Source: Artocarpus heterophyllus
Taxonomy: Eukaryota; Streptophyta; Magnoliopsida; Rosales; Moraceae
DNA length: 64,000 bases
Direction of reading: 5' to 3'
Assembly: GCA_025403435.1 (NCBI GenBank)
Contig: JAJQZP010000409.1
Span: 186,001-250,000 of the forward strand
Shown here: positions 48,129-57,174 of the stretch, one piece after another
Layout: each line of letters starts with the position of its first letter
Position numbering within the stretch: the first letter of the stretch is position 1
Position numbers and translations under genes: made by a program
Notes under the pieces: generated by a model
What the model saw: only the letters and a program-made list of their open reading frames with translations
What the model was told of the DNA's origin: nothing
Database searches by the model: none

Positions 48129-48774
48129 GTCATCACTCTATAAAGGTTATTTAGTCTTTGCTTATTTGAAGCAGTTTTAGCTGAAGTTCAACAGTTTGTG
48201 TTTTTCTTTTACTCAGAATATTTGCTTTTGTGTTCGAAATAATTGTGATTATTAGATTGATACAGTAAGTGTTAATATCTCATTTAATTTATGGTTTTCT
48301 TAAATATATATATATATAATAAAATATATTATCTTATCAGACACGTCACATACGGTACAGTAACATGTTTGAATTTTGAAAACTTATTCAGATATTTCAA
48401 GATTTGTGTCTCAAATTTCAAAAGTTCTATAGTATTTGTCGTTTATATTGAATTTCTAAGCTCGGTATATATTTGTCAAAAGGTCTACAGTTGTGTCAAG
48501 ATGGTCTTCTGTCAAACTGTTCTCAATTGTCAAAAGTTATACAATTAGAGTCTAATCTTTTTCAAAAAGTGAATCAGATTTTCTGTAAACTATCAATCAC
48601 CTTATCTTACTTTCTTATCCGTATAAGATTTTGTTTAAATCTTTGGATTACCTTTTCATTACCTACTCGTCTGTCTCTTAAGCCCCTTTTGTGTATTCCT
48701 CATCCTTAAAATCTCATATAGAACCCAAAGTCTAAGTGGAGCAGACATTAAGCAATCACTTATATAAAGCAAAT

Positions 48775-49425
48775 ATGTCTACCTCCTAGTCCACGAAGAA
48801 AATAAAGAATGTCTGTCTCTTTTGTGGTTCCAGCCTTGGAAAAGATAAAGCCTATTTAGAAGCTGCAAAACACTTAGGGCAAGTCCTAGCACACAGGAAG
48901 ATTAACATAATCTATGGGGGTGGTAGTATAAATATGATGGAAAATATGACGCTAGCAGCTAGGTCTAGTGACGCTACAGTTGTAGGAATCTGGCTTCATA
49001 TTCTAGCTGAACGAAACCTTTATAAGGAAACCACAGGCAAGGGAAAAGGAGTCAGGAGCATCCCTAGAAATTTTAAAGCCATAATCAATAATTCTGATGC
49101 TTTTATAGCATTACCTGGTGGTCTAGGTACTCTTGAGGAAATATTCATAGTTGCTTGTGAGCAATTGTTGGGCTTTCATTCCAAACCCTTGGGACTGCTG
49201 AATGTAAATGGTTTTTATGACAGTCTTTTGAAATTTCTAGACTACGTTATGGAAGAAAACATCATTGCAGAATCAGAGAGACAAATCTTTGTTACTACTT
49301 CAATAGCTGAGGAATTGATAGATAAGATGCAAATCATACATCCAGAATCTGACACTGCAACATCCAAGCTTGAATGGAAAAGGGAAAGCCGGGAGCAGCC
49401 AATTGACTTGAATCTCCATCTGTAA
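48775..49425 (+). pseudogene. LOG: LOG-type cytokinin riboside 5'-monophosphate phosphoribohydrolase, intronless captured copy with one early stop
   Basis: LOG enzymes release active cytokinin bases from nucleoside monophosphates in the cytosol. The 216-codon frame has the usual family length. Visible motifs are VCLFCGSSLG (about residue 13), YGGGSINMM (47-55, family usually GGGSxGLMG), SDAFIALPGGLGTLEE (107-122, the PGGxGTxxE signature, intact) and KPLGLLNVNGFYDSLLKF. TAG at codon 5 is the only stop, and everything after it is open to 49425. The next in-frame ATG (48934) would skip the N-terminal FCGSS motif. The conserved RK pair before SDAF is not in register: the sequence reads PRNFKAI, with Arg one place early or replaced by Asn. 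Plant LOG genes have several introns and this copy has none, so it came through a spliced mRNA. Confidence 0.9.
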
Positions 49426-50286
49426 TCTTTTAGTTTTATTTATGACATGTAGGCATGTGTGTCCGTATTTTGTGTGTCACGAATAACCGTTTACCTTGCA
49501 TTTTGTATTTCTTGTGGTATGTCGTTGTTCAATCTTTTAGATTCATTGAGCCTAATTCTGGGATGGTTCGATACGGAGTACTTGATGCTCTTGAAACGCA
49601 TCCTACTTAAGGTCTGATCTTTTGTTTATCGATGTTTTTGTATTCTCTAAGCATGCATGATATGGATAGCTGGTATACAGAGTGCCTTGTACTCTCAAAA
49701 TGTATCCGTATCATGTTTGTAATGTGTAATATTCTATTAATATTATGTGGAAGTACCAAAGTCAGTTATGGGGATATTCCATAGGAAATATGAGTATATT
49801 ATTTGGGTTGAATATTTGTGTCAGGAAGATAGCTATTTAATGAAAAATATGTCGGGTTTGTCTACAACTACAAGATTCCGTCAAATATCTCTATAAATAA
49901 ATTTAATGTATGGTTTTGAGTAGAAGTGTTTGTATTATATGTTTCATGATTATGTTTTAGTTTATTAGTTGAAATATAAAAATCAACTGTCCTTGACTTT
50001 TCCTTACTCAAAAAGAAAAGGAAACCAAAAATAAAGTATGTAGAAGTTCTTGAATAATATCCTAAATGTAATTGTAAATCACAGTCCAAGGATAGTAAAG
50101 TACTGAAAAATGGTATGATTAGCATGTGTATTCTCTGATCAAAATGTTACACCATAATGCGGTGTTGTGAATTTGGAACAAGTTAGAAATACTCTTGTTG
50201 AAGTATTTAGTATTGGAGTAAGGTTAATACTCCAAGCAAATGAAGGGAGATACAATAACTCACACTTAGGGACAAACAACATTGAC
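49426..50286 (+). other. Non-coding 3' interior of the LOG-carrying element
   Basis: No ORF or known motif. The first few hundred bases may be the captured 3' UTR; no poly-A tail is seen. Confidence 0.5.
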
Positions 50287-50432
50287 GGTTTAGAGTCAGA
50301 AGTGGATATCATTATGGAATTGTGATTCTTACTAGTATTGTTAGATTTGAAATTTCGAGGGTTTAGAGTCAGAAGTGGATATCATTATGGAATTGTGATT
50401 CTTACTAGTATTGTTAGATTTGAAATTTCGAG
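50287..50432 (+). repeat. 73-bp perfect tandem duplication
   Basis: Two copies (50287-50359, 50360-50432), identical as read here, end in AATTTCGAG. The second runs into the GACGAAATTTC block and the polypurine tract. Confidence 0.9.
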
Positions 50433-50446
50433 GACGAAATTTCTTT

Positions 50447-50460
50447 AAGGGGGGTAGAGT
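50447..50460 (+). other. Polypurine tract of the LOG-carrying element
   Basis: AAGGGGGGTAGAGT abuts the 3' LTR start, as in chromoviruses. Confidence 0.85.
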
Positions 50461-52929
50461 TATGACACCCATTATTTTCTTAACAGGTAATATGGTAATT
50501 AAATTAATTATTAGTATGCTAACTAAAATTTATTTCATCTAAAATCTATTTCATCCTATTTATTTATACCTATTTTAAAATTTTCTAAATCTATTTAGTA
50601 AATTTACCGAAACGCTCTTGGAACATCAAATTAATTATTAAAATGCCATTTGGCATTATATGAACTAAAGTCTCTGAAGGAGACATAATGCACTTAATGC
50701 TTTACCTACTTGTCTCCCACTTCCCATTATTTTCCTTCAATCGGGCCCTCTAACAAAGAAAACCATACATTCATTTTCTTTTCTTCGTGCAACACTTATC
50801 TTTCCCTTTCTCCTTGAAATGTCTTCCTCTCATTTTCTTCTTCTTCTTCCTTCTTCTGCTATCTAAGCCTGAGAAACCCAACTCCATGTCATTTAAAAGT
50901 CCCCCTGCTAAAGTTGAACTTGAGCTTGAATCTCTTGAATTGATGACTTAAGTTTTCAATGGGATTTTAAGGTAAGATTTTAGAAAATTAATCTAGTCTT
51001 AGCTATCAACTTTACTTTGAAATTGCTCATTTATTTTGCTGCATAATTTAGATTTTTTTTTGGTTTTGAATGAGAAAGTTTGACATAAGCATGTTTTCAC
51101 CCTTATTTGTAAAAAGGGCTAGAGATATGGTTTGATGATGATTTTGGTATAAAACTCATGAAAATATATTTATTGTAATTATATAATGCAAGCTGCATAT
51201 TTTAGAATGGTTTTAAGATTTTGAACAAGGATAATATGTTTTGGGTTAAAGAAAAATTTGACATTCCATAAACTTTGTAATACCTCTATGGGCAGTGACT
51301 ATTTCTTAAAATTTTGTGATTAAATTAAAATGAATTTTATAAATTAGTTTGCATATTTAAAAAGTAGACATCCTAAGCTTTCTAACGAGCTATCATAAAT
51401 CTAAATCGGAGTTGTATTTTATTTTTTATGAAATTTTTAATTTTCAAATTGGAAACTAGTAAACCTACCAGTTTGTCATGGTATACTAGCTGCTAACCTG
51501 AACCAAGAACCCATCTTTGCTCACCACCTAATTCCTTAATGTCTTGCAACCTTTCCAATATTATCCTAAGTGATTGATGAATCTTATTAGGGACTAAAAC
51601 ATATAGATTACTTGTTTAATTTTATATTGTGTTAAGACAAAAATTGTTTACTGTGGTATTTAAAAAAAGATTTGCATAAAGGCTTTAATGGCACACTAAT
51701 AAGATGGATTTACACAAGGTTTATTTATGAATGTGGTTGTATGTTGTGCCTTAGTTTTAATTGTCCTTATGCACGCCTTAGGATCAAGGGAGTGTGGAGC
51801 TAACGTTAATTGATTCTGGGATTTAAAGATTGTTGATAAGCTTGGAAGGTAGGGATTCTATTACTCATCTTTTGTGAGGTTTTTATGGAATTAAAATTGA
51901 TTGTTTTATCACAAGATATATATATATATATATCTATGTTGAATTGCTATTATATGAGTATCACATATGAAACTATGACATGGACTCGTCTTGTATTGTA
52001 CAACGAGGAACATAATGAACTGACACATGTTATAAATTGAGAAGCATGGTTAGAAAAACTGACTCTATTAATAATGATTGAATATAGAGAAATGGTGAGA
52101 CATGAAGAGGGCGGCGGTTACGTCCTTGGGCATGAATACCCTAAAAGGTAAAATAGGAGGGAGGTGATGACGCTTCCTTAGGTTGAAAGTCCCAGAACAC
52201 ACTATACAGGAATCGACTTGGTGAGTACTCGGGGCTTGATGTCCCCTCACCGGAACACCCTTGGAATGTTTAGAGGGTGATCAAGCACGCCCATTTGGGT
52301 TTTGATGAGTTGAGTGATACTCTATTGAATGTGGGTACCTAGGAATAATGATGAACTGTAACATTTATATATATGTATATGTATGAAACTCGGTAATAAT
52401 TAACTATGGTATCCACGAAATATGATTATAATAAATCTCATAATATGGATAATGATGAGTATTAAAGAACCATGCAGGTTTTAATGTGTTAATGATAAAA
52501 ACCTAAAGGTGAGTAATGGTTTTCTCTACTGAGCATATTGTCGCTCATTCCCTTATATTTTTATCTTTTCAGGACTCACTAAATGTGAGGTGGCTACGAG
52601 AAAAATAGTTGAGGAAGCTATGTTGCTATATTACATTGGGACTGCTTCAATTGTTAAGAATGTTCTTCATGATAAAGTAAGCATCAATTGTTACTTTCTG
52701 TGACTGTATTAAAATGCGTTGAGGGTTAAAATGATGATGACGACAGTTTATATTATTAAATTTAAGGTGCTACATTAAACTATGGTTTAATTGTCGTTTA
52801 TATTTTTATTTTTGATTTGAGAGTTTTCATTTAGGCCCCGGGCAATTTTATTTTTAAGGTTTTACTTTTATTTTTTATTTTTATTTTTAATTCATTGAAA
52901 ACTGTTAACCCCCATATAGGGGCGTTACA
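50461..52929 (+). repeat. 3' LTR of the LOG-carrying element
   Basis: 2469 bp, starting TATGACACC and ending GGGGCGTTACA. ATACT follows at 52930-52934. Confidence 0.9.
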
Positions 52930-52934
52930 ATACT

Positions 52935-53471
52935 AATCTCTTAGCTTGATTTTAGCTAGAGCAACATGATGAAGTTACCGTATCTCCGTCGTCGAGCCAC
53001 CACACGGTCGTGCCGTCACCGACGACGGTGAAGCACACCACCAACACCAATAGCTTTAGAACCCCACGATGAAGAAAATGCCTCCATCAATCTCACCAAG
53101 TGAAGCCGTCTTGCCAGGATCCATGCTAGCCGTTGTCAAGCAGCCATGAAGCTCACCGATCTCGCAGCTCCCTCCACTATCGAGGTCAGTTGACGTCACC
53201 GTTGTGTTCAAAGGACCAAGGCGAGCTAGAAGCCTTACCCAATTGCAACGCCACTTGTCAGAGATTGACAAAGCCCATCGCCGCTGCCATGAAGAAACTC
53301 GATCTCATTGTTCTTGATGATGATGCATCCAATTGACTTCACCAAGAGCTTTAGAGAAACATGATGAAGGTTTCCCACCCATCAATTTCTTGAAACCATG
53401 GCGAGAAGCGGAGATCTAACACCGCCGTGAAGCGTCGTCGTGAGTCCTTCGATCTCGTCGATTGGGATGGT
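52935..53471 (+). mobile_element. Unclassified LTR-like sequence, second part
   Basis: GC-richer sequence with many CCG, CGTCG and ACC triplets, as in transcribed leader parts of plant LTR elements. The ORFs here (53056-53336, either strand) look like composition artefacts. It is continuous with 43546 on the left once the LOG element is removed, and with 63182 on the right once copia copy 2 is removed. Confidence 0.4.
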
Positions 53472-53476
53472 GTTGA
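53472..53476. other. TSD GTTGA, left copy, copia copy 2
   Basis: GTTGA here matches 63177-63181 at the far end. Confidence 0.93.
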
Positions 53477-55510
53477 TGTTAGACATGTATGCTCTAAGGA
53501 GTAAAAATGTAATACGTTTTTGGAGACATTTTTTATCAATAAAGAATTTATTCATTTATATATACCAAATATTGTCCTCTTTACGTTCATATTCGTTGAA
53601 TGTATGATAAGCAAACAGTAGTCTGAGACTGTCAGTCTAAACCTTAAGAGTTGGGCATATGATGGGATGATTATGCGGTAGACACGACTCTTAAGGTGAT
53701 GGTCTAAAATATATGATCCGCAATCGAGGGAATAAAGTTGGGCGCTTTATTCATGTAAAGATTGTTATGTTGTCTATATCCCTTTTGGGAGATGGTTTGT
53801 CTTGGCCATCGGAGTTGGACTCCGTGAATAGAAACATTGGCGCGTTGTCATAGGTGACGATGTGTTGGATCGGGACATAAAGTGAATTGATTTGGATTAA
53901 TAATTCTGTCTTGGCAAATCGATTCACTTTAGACAGTCGTTTGTATTGTATCTTAATCCTGAGATGAATAATGGGCCCGTTGTCTCGACTTGTGTCTTTT
54001 GATGTACCAATGGGTGACTCCCACATCTCTATAGTGGCATGCATGCCGGTACGTTGGAGGCATGACTCTTGATAGCGTAGACTTGTTATTCATAGATATG
54101 GAATCCATAGCTCCTCTTTAGGAGTAATGATATCCTCTTATATGCGTTGTCCTGTAATTGGAAAACTGGAGCGCTCAACCATTTGGATACATAGGTGTAA
54201 CCGAATGGTATACTATCTTTGGATGGTAAGTTTTCTAATGGTGAGACAATGGAACGTAAGATAAAAATAATCGGGAAGGTAAGACAGAACTTGTCCTTAA
54301 GCCGATTATGGATGATCATATGGGGATGCGATACACTATGATATGTCATGGAGACTTAGCTACACGAGCTTCGTAATTCTGTAAAGTTCGAGAGTGCAGC
54401 TCCAAGCTTTTAGTGGAGTAGCGTTGGAGTTGATAATTGTGAAATGTATATCTGGGATATTGGGTTTCATAATTATCATGAGCTTGAACTTTATAGGTCC
54501 ATTTTGGTCCCCTTTGCTAGCTCACAAAGTCCTGTAACGACACGGCGTGCTTTTCCAATAATTGGTGACTTATGTCGGATTTATCAGATTGGTTTAAAAT
54601 TTATAAGAATCAAATAATTCATGTCTGTTTATCGGTTGAATTAATTATGTAAGAAATTAGTTCAAGATGAACTTGTTGAATTATGGCGTTCGGATAATTC
54701 TTGTCTGTTTATCGGTTGTTTTAATTTTGGACAATTAGAACAAGATAAACTTGTAGAATTATTTGAATTGATTTATTTTCTTAGAGATTATCTTGATAGA
54801 GTTTGTTTTGATCAGATATCTTTTCTATTGGGCTATTTGAATCAAAACTGAGACTTTATCCTTTAGAATCTCGGGTGGAAAATAAAAGATTCGCGGAGAT
54901 TTTTTCTCGGCAGTTCGGCCTGCCGATCAGAAAGTTCGGCCTGCCGAACTGGCCAGTTCGGCCTGCCTATCTCACAGTTCGGCATGCCGACCGCGACAGC
55001 TAAGATTACGCGTTTTTCACGCGTATCTTATCAGATATTGATCCGAACTTGATTCTGTTTCGATTTTTGTGACCTAATCTGATATGGACTGACCCCAAGG
55101 ACCAATAGGTATAAAAAGGGAGTGAGTCTAATGATTTACTCAGATCAATTTGAGAGATTAAGAGTGATACTCTTCTAGTGAGCATCTGAAAACTCCCTGA
55201 GAGCTTTTGTTCACAAATCACGAACACTAGCTTTGGGTTTTCTCTATTGGTTGGAAGGAGAGTCACCGGTGGAAGAGCTGTACGTGTGAGCCCACACTCA
55301 CTCCGGTTGTGGATAGAGAATAGCAAAGAAGACCAGTTGGTTGAGGCTCTTCTGGAACGTTACTTCTCTACACAGGTCGCGGAGGTTCTTCGGCACACTG
55401 AGGTTAGTAAGATCTGTTTAATTTATACATATAACATGTCATACTTGTATTTTGGAAAATACTCTGATGAAAATTTTTAAAAAATTCCGCTGCGCACTTT
55501 GTTTCCAACA
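53477..55510 (+). repeat. 5' LTR of copia copy 2
   Basis: TGTTAGACATG...TTTCCAACA. TATAAAA is at 55110-55116, with CCAAT just upstream and a GC-rich TTCGGCCTGCC array at 54908-54990 in U3. Confidence 0.96.
55110..55116 (+). promoter_or_regulatory. Copia TATA box
   Basis: TATAAAA lies in the context CCAATAGGTATAAAAAGGG. This places transcription start near 55140 and leaves about 370 bp for R and U5. Confidence 0.65.
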
Positions 55511-55512
55511 AT

Positions 55513-55524
55513 TGGTATCAGAGC
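55513..55524 (+). other. Primer binding site of copia copy 2
   Basis: TGGTATCAGAGC, two bases after the LTR, matches initiator-Met tRNA. Confidence 0.9.
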
Positions 55525-56020
55525 CGAGGTTTTTACATAAATTTGCAAGTTTGTGATCATGTTATATGCATAAATTTTGTGATCTTAATCTCTCCTATGC
55601 TTGAATTAAATTTTATAGAGAGATGGCACTCTAGGTTTCTATATAATATATATGTTGTCATGGATTATGTGGTGAATGTTTATTAATTAATTATGGTTGA
55701 TTAAATTGTTGTTTAATTATTTATTAATTAATTAATACCGGTTATGGTTCCTTAGAGGTTAGAATGTGTATCTAGGTTTTTCATGTAATTAGATGGCGGA
55801 CTATCATCTCTGTCTAGGAATTATTATTTAATTTTTAATTTGTAAGAATTTTGTAATTAAATAATTATTCGGAGAAGACGGAACGAGAAGTCGGAACTCA
55901 AAGATTGATGATGGCGTCTCCAGGTATTTCCTGAGTCTCTAATTTTATGTTTTTGAATTGTTGAAAATAAAATTGATGAATTGCATTAAAATTGTATTTT
56001 CTGGATCGAGGGTTTTCTGC

Positions 56021-56208
56021 TCGGTCGGCATGCCGGACCTCACAGTTCGGCAGGCCGAAGGTCACAGATCGGCAGGCCGGACGTACGGTCCGGCAGGCCG
56101 ACAGTGGGGCAGAAATTTTGGTGCTCTGCCGGCAGGCCGAACCTTCATGTTCGGCAGGCCGAACCACCATGATCGGCAGACCGATCACCTAGATCGGCCT
56201 GCCGACAG
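56021..56208 (+). repeat. GC-rich array of CGGCAGGCCG units in the copia leader
   Basis: About eight near-palindromic units occur, mostly CGGCAGGCCG with variants CGGCATGCCG, CGGCAGACCG and CGGCCTGCCG. Copy 1 has one unit fewer through a 22-bp deletion. The predominant orientation is the reverse complement of the U3 array. Confidence 0.85.
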
Positions 56209-56695
56209 AGAGCATCCAGGTGTCCAGAAAAGGTGCAATTTTTCAGTGCAGTTTTAATTTTATTTTTTGGGACGATTCTGAGAAACATTAAATTTGGATA
56301 CGACCGGAAATATGAAGTGTTCGATTCATACGGGATTGAGGACTTGAAGATGGATATTACATGAAGAAGGATATAGCTTAAGGATTCAAGGATGAAGAAT
56401 CGATAAATGTCTCGATTATTCTCTTGTAATCTTAGTTTTTCTATTCTCTAGGGTGGAACCATAATATTACGGTTATTATTATTATGCTTGTAGCTTTGCT
56501 TGATTGCTTTGCTTGTCTGCATTATAATATGATTTACCATGTATATTGATAACATGTCATATAAAATAGGGAGTGCCGCTCATATTAAAATTGTTCATGC
56601 ATAATTTTAAAATAAAACCTTGACTTCAAAAGATTGAGTGGGAGAAGGTTTTCGAAGAGAGAACCTAAGGCCTCCATCGTTGGTCCATAGGAAGA

Positions 56696-57009
56696 ACATA
56701 ATGGTCCCAACCCCTAGGAAGGGATTTCTATCATGTACTAGATTGGATCTCTAAAAGGATAAGGTATTTTAGTATGATTTATGGTTGCACACCCCTAGGT
56801 GGTGATTATAAATCATGGATAAAATATTGAAACGGTGGTTATACACTCACGTTAATTTTATTATTAACCTCCCCTAGGAGCTCTGTTAATAAAATTAACG
56901 GCCAAAGAAACGATTATTAGTATATGCTGGATCATACGGGTCCTGGATGGCATATATTAATCAGGAGGGGATCCGTGTTCCTGATTGAATTTGGCATGAC
57001 TCCCCTAGG
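56696..57009 (+). other. Series of leader hairpins with CCCCTAGG in the loop, copia copy 2
   Basis: CCCCTAGG occurs at 56711, 56792, 56871 and 57002. Stems are ACATAAT/ATCATGT plus TCCC/GGGA (56696-56736, one mismatch that is absent in copy 1), ATGATTTAT/ATAAATCAT (56774-56816) and GTTAATTTTATTATTAAC with GTTAATAAAATTAAC (56851-56899). The fourth is a short CTCC/GGAG stem. All lie between primer site and gag, where packaging and dimerisation signals are expected. Confidence 0.7.
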
Positions 57010-57174
57010 AGCTTGTTGAATTCTGAGTTGGGAATTATCGTTGTAAGGTTGTGATATTTTCAAGGTTTTGACACATAAACACATTTGTATGATTTTACAT
57101 GATTGTGTTATCTTACTAAATTATTAAATATGTTTGCTTATGTTTGGTATATGATTCTTTATTGTAGATTGAAA

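Larger units (their letters stand above)
43547..52929 (+). mobile_element. Non-autonomous chromovirus-type LTR element carrying a LOG gene copy and a Cys-rich ORF
   Basis: LTRs are 43547-45996 and 50461-52929, with a perfect TSD ATACT. Sampled stretches of the two LTRs differ at about 2-3 percent of sites, and the 3' LTR has a 16-bp extra segment near 52718. A met-tRNA primer site and the polypurine tract are intact. The LTRs and roughly 95 bp after the primer site match the 8-28 kb chromovirus, but no gag, protease, RT or integrase is found in the 4.46-kb interior. Instead there are two unrelated ORFs in sense orientation. This is the structure of a transduplicating, gene-capturing element. 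Confidence 0.88.

Noticed and set aside
48291..48709. Two overlapping open frames between the Cys-rich ORF and LOG
   Set aside because: Very rich in Phe, Ile, Leu, Ser and Tyr as expected from T-rich spacer; no motif and no homology to either neighbour.
48763..48770. TATATAAA-like sequence a few bases ahead of the LOG ATG
   Set aside because: Too close to the ATG to place a transcription start and leader between; treated as chance in AT-rich DNA.
53056..53336. Overlapping frames on both strands in the GC-richer segment
   Set aside because: Both strands are open because of CG-rich triplets; no domain, and the region is part of the LTR-like host sequence.
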